Origin: Psychrobacter raelei
GTDB lineage: Bacteria; Pseudomonadota; Gammaproteobacteria; Pseudomonadales; Moraxellaceae
Assembly: GCF_022631235.3 (NCBI RefSeq)
Contig: NZ_CP093310.2
Location: 2,108,001-2,172,000, forward strand
Direction: 5' to 3'
DNA: 64,000 bases
The notes under the pieces are model-generated. The model had not been told where the DNA came from and did no database searches. It saw nothing but the letters and a program-made list of their open reading frames with translations. Each line of letters begins with the position of its first letter. The first letter of the stretch is position 1. Positions 28,413 to 38,287 of the stretch are shown here, one piece after another. The translations under genes and the position numbers were made by a program.

Positions 28413-28600
28413 TTACGGGGCAATTATAAGCAAGAAAAAGCCATCATAGCTTCAAACTTGCCTGCGCTTAGAATCAAAACCTAGTCTCAAAAACAGTTAA
28501 AAACACCAATATTTTTAACGTCAATTTTTGCAACAAATAAGTTGCGCCATCATAGCATAAAATGGCAAATTCTTGGATGCCAAAGCCTATCCAGCGCTCA

Positions 28601-30925
28601 TTATACTTTATATCGGGTCAAACGTAACGCATTCATTAGCACCGAGATTGAGCTGAGCGCCATGGCTGCAGCCGCTATCATAGGGTTTAACAATCCAAAG
28701 GCGGCTAAGGGAATACCTAGACAATTATAAATAAAGGCAAAAAACAGATTTTGCTTGATATTACGCACGGTGGCTTGGGCAATATCTACCCCAGAATGCA
28801 CCTGCATAATAGAGTGGCCCATCAAGCGCGCAGAGGCACTGTGTTTGGCCACCTCTGTGCCATCCAGCATGGCGAAGCTGGCATAAGCGGTGGCCATAGC
28901 AGGCGCATCATTTACCCCATCTCCGACCATCGCCACTTTATAACCAAGCTGTTGGTAATTCTCAATCCACTGAGACTTATCACGGGGTTTAAGATCGCCA
29001 TGTGCCACCATAATGCCCAGCTGCTCAGCCACATGACTGACAACAGTAGGCTTATCGCCACTTAATAGCACCACCTCTAGCCCATCAGCTTTTAGCGTCT
29101 GTACCGCCTCTAAGCTCTCAGGTTTTAACTCATCGGCTAAAGCGAATATACCCAGCGGCATATCCTCCACACTTACTGCTATGGTACTGGCAATCACCCA
29201 CGCTTTGGGCAGTTGCTTAGGTAGTTTTAGTCCCGTAAATCCAGCCGTACCTACTTTAACCAAGCCAAAACCTTCTACATTGGCCTGAATACCCATACCG
29301 GCCACCACATCGACTTGGCTGGCCGCCAAAAGCGTGATACCCCTCTCAGCTGCAGCATTGACCACGGCGGTCGCAAGGGGGTGGCTGGCGTGGGCCTCGA
29401 CACTGGCCGCCAGTTGCAGCACATCATCACTATTAATCTGATTGTTAACCATCATAGAGGCGACAATATGCGGCTTGCCTTTGGTTAAAGTCCCCGTTTT
29501 ATCAAAGACGACGGTGTCAATACTACCGGCCACCTCCAAGCTTTGCGCATCTTTGAACCATACCCCATTGCGCGCGGCCACGCCCATACCCGCCATAATC
29601 GCTGCTGGTGTAGCAAGCCCTAACGCACAAGGGCAAGCAATCACAAGCACAGAGACTGCGTGCAAAACTGCCTTATCCATTGCCCCAGTCAGCCACCAAG
29701 TCAGCCCAAAGGTCACCAGCGCAATCATCACCACCACAGGGACGAATACCGCAGCCACTTTATCGGCAAGACGTGCCAAGTCCGCTTTACTGCCTTGCGC
29801 CTCACTTAATGCCTTGACCATATCGCTCAATTGGGTCTCGCTACCGGTAGCAGTCACCTGATAATTTAAGCTACCATTATCTATCATGGCACCTGCCAGC
29901 ACCTTATCGCCCACTTTTTTACTCACAGGTACCGACTCACCAGTTAAATGGCTCTCATCACACCAGCCTTCACCAGATATCACGATGCCATCGGTGGCCA
30001 CACGAGCGCCTTGCTTAGCGCGCAGCACATCCCCTTTGTGCACCTGCGCTAAGCTTACTTGCTCAAAAGTGGTGTCTGTGTCAGGTGACTTTGATCCAAC
30101 CCGTCTTTCAACGGTGGTGGGGGTCAGCTCAAGCAGCATATTAATACTATTTAAGCTGTGCTTTTTGGTACGCTGCTCTAAGTATTTGCCCAATTTTACA
30201 AAGGCAATAATCATCACTCCCGCTTCAAAATACACGGGAATATGGGCGGTATGTGAATGCAAAATATCCGCCCAGCTTAGCGTAAAGCTGCTGCTATCTG
30301 CCAGATTTACCCCTAAGCTATCAAACCAGATATAAGTCGAATATGCCCAAATGGTAAAGGTGCCTATCACTACCAGCACATCCATATTGGCCAATCCGCC
30401 TTTTATAGACGCCCAAGCACTGCGATAAAACGGCCCTGCCAGCCCAAATTGCACCAAAGTGGCCAGCACAAATTGCAGCCACAAAGGCGGCATCCAGTGC
30501 ATGCCTTGACCTACTAGCATACCGGCCATACCAATCAAAAATGGAATCATGCACAACCAAATCAGTAGCAAGCGCCAGTCCATCGCTTGTTCAATGGGCT
30601 GTGGTATCTGATTGTCAATCATAGGCCGCGCTGTAAATCCGGTCTTACCGACCCACTCAGTGATTTGATCAATACTGGCCTGATTGGGGTGATACGCTAC
30701 GTTTAAAGTCTCTCCGGCAAAACTGACACTGGCAGACTCAATGGCAGGCTTCTTATTTAGCACCTTTTCAATTCGAGTGGCACAGGCCTGACATGACATG
30801 CCCTCAATTTGAAACTGTGTTTTCGCCAAGTCATCCCTTGGCGGCTCATTCATAGGGCTCTGGGTGGTATCGGTATTGACAGAAGAGGTAGATTTAGACG
30901 TATCGAGGACGTGCGGAGTAGACAT
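28601..30925 (-). CDS. copA: copper-type P1B ATPase
   Basis: A copper-exporting ATPase of the inner membrane, about 774 residues. One N-terminal metal-binding domain has GMSCQAC at residues 42-48. Eight membrane helices are visible. The copper-selective CPC motif is in IACPCALGLATP (Cys431, Cys433). The phosphorylated Asp475 is in DKTGTLTKG. TGES, SHPLA and GDGVNDAPA complete the P-type core. I start at MSTPHVLD; a GTG four codons upstream is possible. A separate terminator upstream suggests its own promoter. Copper(I) is inferred from the motif. Confidence 0.92.
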   Translation of the reverse strand: MSTPHVLDTSKSTSSVNTDTTQSPMNEPPRDDLAKTQFQIEGMSCQACATRIEKVLNKKPAIESASVSFAGETLNVAYHPNQASIDQITEWVGKTGFTARPMIDNQIPQPIEQAMDWRLLLIWLCMIPFLIGMAGMLVGQGMHWMPPLWLQFVLATLVQFGLAGPFYRSAWASIKGGLANMDVLVVIGTFTIWAYSTYIWFDSLGVNLADSSSFTLSWADILHSHTAHIPVYFEAGVMIIAFVKLGKYLEQRTKKHSLNSINMLLELTPTTVERRVGSKSPDTDTTFEQVSLAQVHKGDVLRAKQGARVATDGIVISGEGWCDESHLTGESVPVSKKVGDKVLAGAMIDNGSLNYQVTATGSETQLSDMVKALSEAQGSKADLARLADKVAAVFVPVVVMIALVTFGLTWWLTGAMDKAVLHAVSVLVIACPCALGLATPAAIMAGMGVAARNGVWFKDAQSLEVAGSIDTVVFDKTGTLTKGKPHIVASMMVNNQINSDDVLQLAASVEAHASHPLATAVVNAAAERGITLLAASQVDVVAGMGIQANVEGFGLVKVGTAGFTGLKLPKQLPKAWVIASTIAVSVEDMPLGIFALADELKPESLEAVQTLKADGLEVVLLSGDKPTVVSHVAEQLGIMVAHGDLKPRDKSQWIENYQQLGYKVAMVGDGVNDAPAMATAYASFAMLDGTEVAKHSASARLMGHSIMQVHSGVDIAQATVRNIKQNLFFAFIYNCLGIPLAAFGLLNPMIAAAAMALSSISVLMNALRLTRYKV

Positions 30926-31047
30926 AAGGGGTACCACATTTTGGTTAAAAACAGTTATCTAAAGCCTGAAGGAGGTTTGGTATCACTTAATCTTAGTATG
31001 GCCTTAGTATATAGATTATAACGTACAGTACTATCATATAAGAGATT

Positions 31048-31077
31048 AAAAAAAGCCAGCATCACTGCTGACTTTTT
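31048..31077 (-). terminator. terminator of the CopZ-like gene
   Basis: On the minus strand GTCAGCA and TGCTGGC form a stem (with one G-T) around a four-base loop, followed by seven T. It separates the CopZ-like gene from copA, so these are probably separate transcripts. Confidence 0.78.
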
Positions 31078-31130
31078 AGGTAACGAGCATCAGTCAAAAC
31101 AAAATCTGGCGCAAGCAAGTATGACAAGGA

Positions 31131-31352
31131 TTATCTAGCCACTGTGGCATCAAAACCGGCATCTTCGATGGCTTCTAGCACCGACTCAATTGAGGTGACA
31201 TCATTATCGAAGCTCACCACTGCTTGATTGGCTGCCAAATCCACATCAATGCTTTGCACAGCCGATAACTGACTGACGGCGCCCTCGACACTTTTTACAC
31301 AGCCACCACAGGTCATGCCCTCGATATGAATAGTCGTTGTCTCTAGACTCAT
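31131..31352 (-). CDS. copZ: CopZ-like copper chaperone (HMA domain)
   Basis: A 73-residue single heavy-metal-associated domain. The metal site is GMTCGGC near residue 14, followed by the typical beta-alpha-beta-beta-alpha-beta pattern ending at AGFDATV. Such proteins pass Cu(I) to the ATPase. AAAGGAG precedes the ATG. It sits just upstream of copA on the same strand. A mercury-binding MerP-type role is less likely without mer genes. Confidence 0.88.
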   Translation of the reverse strand: MSLETTTIHIEGMTCGGCVKSVEGAVSQLSAVQSIDVDLAANQAVVSFDNDVTSIESVLEAIEDAGFDATVAR

Positions 31353-31419
31353 TTTATACTCCTTTTATGGTTATCTTTACCCCAATCGTTAGTTAATGGC
31401 TATCAGCAGTTAACTGTTA

Positions 31420-31668
31420 TCAGGTATCAGGATTTTGCGGCGCCCCTTCGGGGAAAGGCTGAGTGACGTAATCTACCATAGAAAGCGCTGCTTCAATGGC
31501 ATGACTGGATGTTTTAGTATCTTCAAACTCAACCCTACCACTCTGGCTATCCGGCAATAGCTCAGCGGCCACTACCCCATCAATATTTTTTAATGCGGTC
31601 ATCAAACTGTCGATGCCATAGTCATCATCGATGTTTTTTATACTAAACTGCACCTGTTGTCTTGCCAT
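31420..31668 (-). CDS. HMA-fold-like small protein lacking the CxxC site
   Basis: An 82-residue protein that resembles a heavy-metal-associated domain in length and strand/helix order: VQFSIKNI as strand 1, a helix, VVAAELLPDSQSGRVEFE as the hairpin, and a helix to residue 68. The metal loop is replaced by NIDDDYG, with no Cys anywhere in the protein. It lies between kdsA and the CopZ-like gene, with AAAGGA before the ATG. It could be a degenerated chaperone, a partner subunit, or an unrelated ferredoxin-like fold. The HMA relation is inferred, not proven. Confidence 0.6.
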   Translation of the reverse strand: MARQQVQFSIKNIDDDYGIDSLMTALKNIDGVVAAELLPDSQSGRVEFEDTKTSSHAIEAALSMVDYVTQPFPEGAPQNPDT

Positions 31669-31711
31669 AACCGGTATCCTTTTTTACATCGCCCTAAAGC
31701 TATAGGTTTGA

Positions 31712-32572
31712 TTAATGAGTGTCTAACACACTAAAGCCTTTCACCAAGTCATCAATCTGTTTTAACTGTGATAAAAAGGCTTCTAATTGGCTCATTCTCA
31801 GCGCACAAGGGCCATCACATTTGGCCACTTCAGGCTCAGGATGCGCCTCTAAGAATAGCCCTGCAAGCCCAGTGGCCATACCTGCACGTGCCAGCGTGGT
31901 AATCTGCTCGCGGCGTCCACCGGCACTGTCACTGCGCGCACCTGGCTGTTGTAAGCTGTGTGTCACATCAAAGAACACCGGCACATCCATCTGTTTCATA
32001 GTATCAAAGCCAAGCATATCTACTACTAGGTTATTGTAACCAAAAGCTGTGCCTCGCTCGCATAAGATAATCTTATCGTTACCTGCTTCTAGACACTTAT
32101 TAATGATATGGCGCATTTCGTGAGGGGCTAAGAACTGTGCCTTTTTGATATTAATAATTGCCCCTGTTTTGGCCATAGCTTGTACCAAATCAGTCTGACG
32201 ACTCAAAAACGCTGGCAATTGAATAACATCTGCCACCTCTGCCACAGGCTCGGCTTGATACGGCTCATGTACATCTGTGATGATGGGCACATTGTATTTT
32301 TCTTTGATTTGACTCAGCCAGTCCACCCCTTTTTCTAAGCCGGGTCCACGGTAAGAGTTTAAGCTTGAGCGGTTGGCCTTATCGAAGCTGGCTTTGAATA
32401 CATAACCGATACCCAAACGATTACAGATATCGATATAACCTTCTGCAATTTCAAAGGCCAGCTCCTTGGATTCTAATACGTTCATACCACCGAACAACAC
32501 AAAAGGCTGATCATTGCCAATGGTCATGTCGTTTAACTGAAGATGCGATTGTGCTTGAGTTAATGCCGTCAT
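31712..32572 (-). CDS. kdsA: 3-deoxy-D-manno-octulosonate 8-phosphate synthase
   Basis: KdsA condenses arabinose 5-phosphate with phosphoenolpyruvate to KDO-8-phosphate for lipopolysaccharide. Signatures are [12 protein letters not shown] near residue 24, [12 protein letters not shown] near residue 59, [36 protein letters not shown] and [17 protein letters not shown]. It has 286 residues, the normal size. In the ancestral order it should follow pyrG; tnpB element copy 2 lies in between. Confidence 0.95.
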   Translation of the reverse strand: MTALTQAQSHLQLNDMTIGNDQPFVLFGGMNVLESKELAFEIAEGYIDICNRLGIGYVFKASFDKANRSSLNSYRGPGLEKGVDWLSQIKEKYNVPIITDVHEPYQAEPVAEVADVIQLPAFLSRQTDLVQAMAKTGAIINIKKAQFLAPHEMRHIINKCLEAGNDKIILCERGTAFGYNNLVVDMLGFDTMKQMDVPVFFDVTHSLQQPGARSDSAGGRREQITTLARAGMATGLAGLFLEAHPEPEVAKCDGPCALRMSQLEAFLSQLKQIDDLVKGFSVLDTH

Positions 32573-32584
32573 AAGGGACTCTTT

Positions 32585-33829
32585 TTATTTTATGAAAGGG
32601 ACGAATAAAGGGTTGTTACCAAGCTGCATGGTATCCCCATAGCGTAGGTTACCCATAGCGTAGCAAATACAAACCTTGAATACAAAAAGGGTGATAAAAT
32701 TAAGTTTGACTTCCTCCCCTCGCTCAACCGAGGGGATTCCTACAGCTAGACGGTCAAGCCCGACCGCAAGGATGTTCTTAGCAGCATTGATATCTCTATC
32801 ATGCCATGTGCCACACTCAGCACACCTCCATCCTCTTATTCCAAGACCTGCTCTACCTTTTGGACTACTGTCACTTATTTTGTGGCAGCACGAGCAGGTC
32901 TGGGTAGTGTAACTCTCATTTACCATCTCAAGCTGACAACCTGCATGCTTGCATTTGTATTCCAGTTGTCTTTTGAGTTCAAACCATCCTGCATCGTATG
33001 TTGATTTAGCTAGGTTGGTCATCGAATTGGTAAATGAGCGTGATTTAATATCACCAACCACAATTAAGGCATTATCCTTAACTAATTGGGTGGTGAATTT
33101 GTGTATTGCATCTAATCTTGAGTTTTTAATTTTGGCGTGTATTGCCTTTACCCGGCTTTTATTGTTTGCACGCTGGGCGACTGCTAATTTATTCGCCCAT
33201 TTTTGAGTTTGTTTAGTTGTCAGCTTATCACCGTTTGATGTGGTAGCAGATTCCTTTAAGCCTAAGTCAATACCAACGCTGCCTTTGCCACTTGCTTGTC
33301 TAGGAAAATCTTTGACGGTAATACAGGCATACCAACGATTACGGCTGTCTTGCACTATCTCAAGCGTATTGATTTGATACAAAGACAAATTGTAGCTATC
33401 GAATACGTCTATGATAAGCTTTTGACCTTTACAGAGCGATAGCTGTATGGTTGATTTCAGTGCTTTTTTACCTGTTTGCCTTGTACTTAGGTATTTGATA
33501 GCAGACTTTTTAAAGGGTATCCAACCTAAGCTTTTTCGTTTGGCATCAGGACGATTGGTTCGCCAATTAAGTTTGGCTTTTTTAAACTGTTTACGAGATT
33601 TGGCATGAGTTTCGTTGATGGCTTGCAAAGTTTGCGAGTGCAATCCTAAATACTCACCACTGCCTTTGGTGTATTGGCTTAAATCATAGGCTGAAAAGTA
33701 CTTACCTGTGCGTCTTAAATGCTCAAAGCTTAACGCATTAACATAGTTCCACGCATAGTTAACACTCCCAGCTAGTTTGTTTAGCTGGTTTGCATGTTTG
33801 TCTTTGATGCGTAGCTTGAGTGTTTTCAT
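32585..33829 (-). CDS. tnpB: TnpB-family RNA-guided nuclease, copy 2, with extended C-terminus
   Basis: A second TnpB, about 94% identical to copy 1 (roughly 21 substitutions in 368 residues). The motifs match: Asp188, GDIK at RuvC-II, Glu305 in NESYTTQTC, the zinc-ribbon cysteines and Asp346. It reads on to 414 residues because the stop codon inside the right-end hairpin is changed (CTT-TAG in copy 1, GTT-GAG here). The last 46 residues are therefore encoded by the hairpin, the element end and host flanking DNA up to 13 bases before kdsA, and are not expected to be functional. Confidence 0.92.
   Translation of the reverse strand: MKTLKLRIKDKHANQLNKLAGSVNYAWNYVNALSFEHLRRTGKYFSAYDLSQYTKGSGEYLGLHSQTLQAINETHAKSRKQFKKAKLNWRTNRPDAKRKSLGWIPFKKSAIKYLSTRQTGKKALKSTIQLSLCKGQKLIIDVFDSYNLSLYQINTLEIVQDSRNRWYACITVKDFPRQASGKGSVGIDLGLKESATTSNGDKLTTKQTQKWANKLAVAQRANNKSRVKAIHAKIKNSRLDAIHKFTTQLVKDNALIVVGDIKSRSFTNSMTNLAKSTYDAGWFELKRQLEYKCKHAGCQLEMVNESYTTQTCSCCHKISDSSPKGRAGLGIRGWRCAECGTWHDRDINAAKNILAVGLDRLAVGIPSVERGEEVKLNFITLFVFKVCICYAMGNLRYGDTMQLGNNPLFVPFIK
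32636..32663. repeat. short tandem repeat CCCATAGCGTAG
   Basis: Two exact 12-base copies, separated by four bases, lie in the flank between tnpB element copy 2 and kdsA. Confidence 0.8.
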
Positions 33830-33942
33830 AGGGTTAGTATGGCGAGGTTAATTTTAACTTGCAATACTTTAAATACTGATCACGACAGTGTGTGTCGCCT
33901 TATATCCACCCCCTGAAGTGGGTGGTTTTACGGCGACCGGTG
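32706..33942 (-). mobile_element. IS200/IS605-like tnpB-only element, copy 2
   Basis: Same 1237-base extent as copy 1, in the opposite orientation in the window. Left end CACCGGTCGCCG follows TATTTTAT; right end hairpin CCCCTC/GAGGGG, then GTCAA. It lies downstream of the pyrG terminator, splitting pyrG from kdsA. No tnpA is present. The left target (TTTTAT) matches copy 1. Confidence 0.85.
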
Positions 33943-33960
33943 ATAAAATACCTGCCAATA

Positions 33961-33995
33961 AAAAAGAGGTCGGGATAACCAAACCTCTTTTTTTA
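33961..33995. terminator. terminator of pyrG
   Basis: AAAAAGAGGT and ACCTCTTTTT pair around a 12-base loop. T-tracts on both strands make it bidirectional in form. Confidence 0.82.
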
Positions 33996-34043
33996 TATAA
34001 CGCTTAGAGCCTCACTGTCAGCTATAGCCAGCTTGGCGCTACC

Positions 34044-35999
<1,956 letters not shown>

Positions 36000-37112
36000 T
36001 TAGAATTTGTATTCTAGACCGCCACCAACTGCGAATACTTTACCATCTACATTGTCATAATCGGCATCGTTTTGACCGATATAAGCATGAGCAATCATGT
36101 TTTTCTGATAGTAGTATTTACCACCCACAACGATTTGATCTGAATCAAATCCGTTTTGACCGTAAAGGTTAGAGGTGTTGTTATACTGTGCATAGATAGT
36201 TGCTGGCTTAGCAAAGTTGGTTAGACCCATTTGAGCACTAACAACATAACCTTTTTCTTTCTTATCGCCGTAATCATAGTCAGCTTCTTGATATAAAGCA
36301 CCTAGGGTTACAGGGAAGCCTGAGTTGAAAGTAGCTAGGTCTAAAGTAGCGGTACCACGGATTAAATCACCACCGTTAAATTTAGTTACGTATACATCAT
36401 TACCTTCATCATCCACTTTAGGTGATCCATCAGTATTGAATACTTGCAGCTCAACATCACTACGAAGGTTTAAATCTTTTTCATAGGCAAGACCGAAAGT
36501 ATAACCAGCACCTTGGTCAAACATTAATGAAGCACCCCAACCAGTGTTTTTCTCACCAGCATAGTCGTCGTCATTGGCATACATAGCAGCAAATTGTACT
36601 GGTACGCCATCAAATTTCGGTGCCATCCAAACGATAGAGTTTGAGATACGGCCACTATCTGCCATATTTAAGGCAGCAACTTTTTGCTCTTCTCCTAGTT
36701 TAGTAGAACCTAAGTTATCCCAATAACCTTCGTTTACTACTACGTTGTTGATGTAGTCAGTAGTTGACTGGTTTTTACCGGCACGGAACTCACCAAATGA
36801 GTTGTTTTTTAAACCTAAGTAAGTGTCACGGTTTTGGAAAGACTGATGGTCATCACCGTCTACATCAATACCGTATTCTAATTGGTATACCACGTCAGTA
36901 TTAGCAGATAATGGCTCTAAGCCTTTGAAACCTACGCGTGAACCTTGCGAGCTGATCTCAACACCATTCTCATCATACTTCTCGTTACCACCTTTAAGTT
37001 CTTCATCAACGTAGTCAGCTGTTAAAAAGATTTTTCCGTAAACGGTAGGAGCAGCGTTAGCCACAGATACAGATAGAGCAGCAACAGCTGATGCTAAAAG
37101 TAGTTTTTTCAT
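36000..37112 (-). CDS. Gram-negative outer membrane porin
   Basis: A general porin of about 370 residues. MKKLLLASAVAALSVSVANA is the signal peptide; APTVYGKIFLTADYVDEE begins the barrel. Family features are SRVGFKGLEPL near residue 57, YQLEYGID, RDTYLGLKNNSFGEFRAGKNQS (a longer segment split here at RDTYLGL and FGEFRAGK), and a C-terminal aromatic strand ending in Tyr-Lys-Phe. The pore loop is rich in Asp and Glu, suggesting cation preference. Start chosen at MKKLL; a GTG six codons upstream is in frame. The long non-coding stretch upstream could hold regulation of this abundant protein. Confidence 0.88.
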   Translation of the reverse strand: MKKLLLASAVAALSVSVANAAPTVYGKIFLTADYVDEELKGGNEKYDENGVEISSQGSRVGFKGLEPLSANTDVVYQLEYGIDVDGDDHQSFQNRDTYLGLKNNSFGEFRAGKNQSTTDYINNVVVNEGYWDNLGSTKLGEEQKVAALNMADSGRISNSIVWMAPKFDGVPVQFAAMYANDDDYAGEKNTGWGASLMFDQGAGYTFGLAYEKDLNLRSDVELQVFNTDGSPKVDDEGNDVYVTKFNGGDLIRGTATLDLATFNSGFPVTLGALYQEADYDYGDKKEKGYVVSAQMGLTNFAKPATIYAQYNNTSNLYGQNGFDSDQIVVGGKYYYQKNMIAHAYIGQNDADYDNVDGKVFAVGGGLEYKF

Positions 37113-38276
37113 GGGGTAAATCTCCACTTTACAATTTTAGTTATGGGCTGCCCTAGTCAGCTAACGCCCAATATGTTCAAAGATTTCTAACTTAATTACA
37201 GTATCCAATATTTGGAAATGCATTGTTTAGAACTGGATTAAATATCAGTATGGCAACAAAGTGTGACAAAACTGTTAAAGTAAGTAACTTAAGTCCTAAT
37301 TATTTAAGCAACTTCCCTATTCAAGAAGCTAACAACGGATAAGCTTCTGTTACATCACTCACCAAACTCATACCTCATTTATAAGCATATCAACTTTGAA
37401 ATAATTTGCAACATTTATTTGTGGATTTTATTGACACAATTTAGCTACTAATTAAATTAAGTTGTTGAAATAAAAAACAATAATAACCCTAAATAATTTG
37501 TTAAGCAGGTATTTATAAGCTAGGTATAGGTTTATTTTTACCTCTAATCGGTCAGTTTTTGACTAAAATTCAGGTCATATAAGCCTAAAGCTGTACATAA
37601 TATGGGTTTACAAATGTTCTATTTTAGGGTTGAACAACTTATTGGTTACTATTTTTTAGGATAAATAAACAAAGTATGTCTCTAAATATGACCAGCTTAT
37701 GCCGAGTATAGCGTGATATATAGTATAGATAAAAACAAATATGACTACTTTTGTATTAGATAAATTAAGACTAATGATACTGGCTAAGTATGTTGACTCA
37801 GGTTACTAGTTATCTTTCATACTCAGCATTATATCTGCCTAGGGTCACCTATTACCGCTGTGTATTGCGTACTATATATACCAAACCCCAGAAACTTTAA
37901 AAAAATTAACCAATAAGTCATCTAATTACGAGTGTTCTGAGCCATACTGCAATAGTTTGGACAGAAAATAATGTAATAAATTTACATATATAAGTAAAGC
38001 TGTAATAATCTAAAAATCAGCCATTTACATGATTTTTTATGACCCCTGAGTCAGATACGCCCTCAATAGATTACGCTTTATGAGCAAGATGAGTAGCTGA
38101 CTGGCATATTTGCTTTTATATTGACAGCTATTTTTTGCAAAAAAAACTCTGCCAAACTCAAGATTTGGCAGAGTCAACGGTAGGGTTATCTAACAGGCTA
38201 TGAGCTTAAGCATCTATTAGCCATTGCAAGCATCTATTAGCCATCGGAAGCATCTATTAGCCATCGGAAGCAGCTG
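37113..38276. other. 1.16-kb non-coding stretch between the porin gene and glcB
   Basis: A long AT-rich region with no credible gene on either strand. It contains the glcB terminator (38139-38174) and a 20-bp tandem repeat (38208-38287). The rest must include the porin promoter. An undetected small RNA or transcription-factor sites are possible, but no clear structure or RNA family was recognised. Confidence 0.5.
38139..38174 (-). terminator. terminator of glcB
   Basis: ACTCTGCCAAA and TTTGGCAGAGT pair around a short loop, followed on the minus strand by eight T. It lies about 100 bases beyond the glcB stop, with the 20-bp repeat in between. Confidence 0.88.
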
Positions 38277-38287
38277 TTAACCATTGG
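38208..38287 (-). repeat. four 20-bp tandem repeats at the glcB 3' end
   Basis: Units start at 38208, 38228, 38248 and 38268. The consensus on the plus strand is AAGCATCTATTAGCCATCGG. Units 2 and 3 are identical, and unit 1 differs in the last three bases. Unit 4 spans the glcB stop codon and is more diverged, so the array was probably copied out of the gene's 3' end by slippage. Confidence 0.92.

Noticed and set aside
38208..38287. CRISPR array
   Set aside because: The repeats are directly adjacent with no unique spacers and arise from a coding 3' end, and no cas genes are near.
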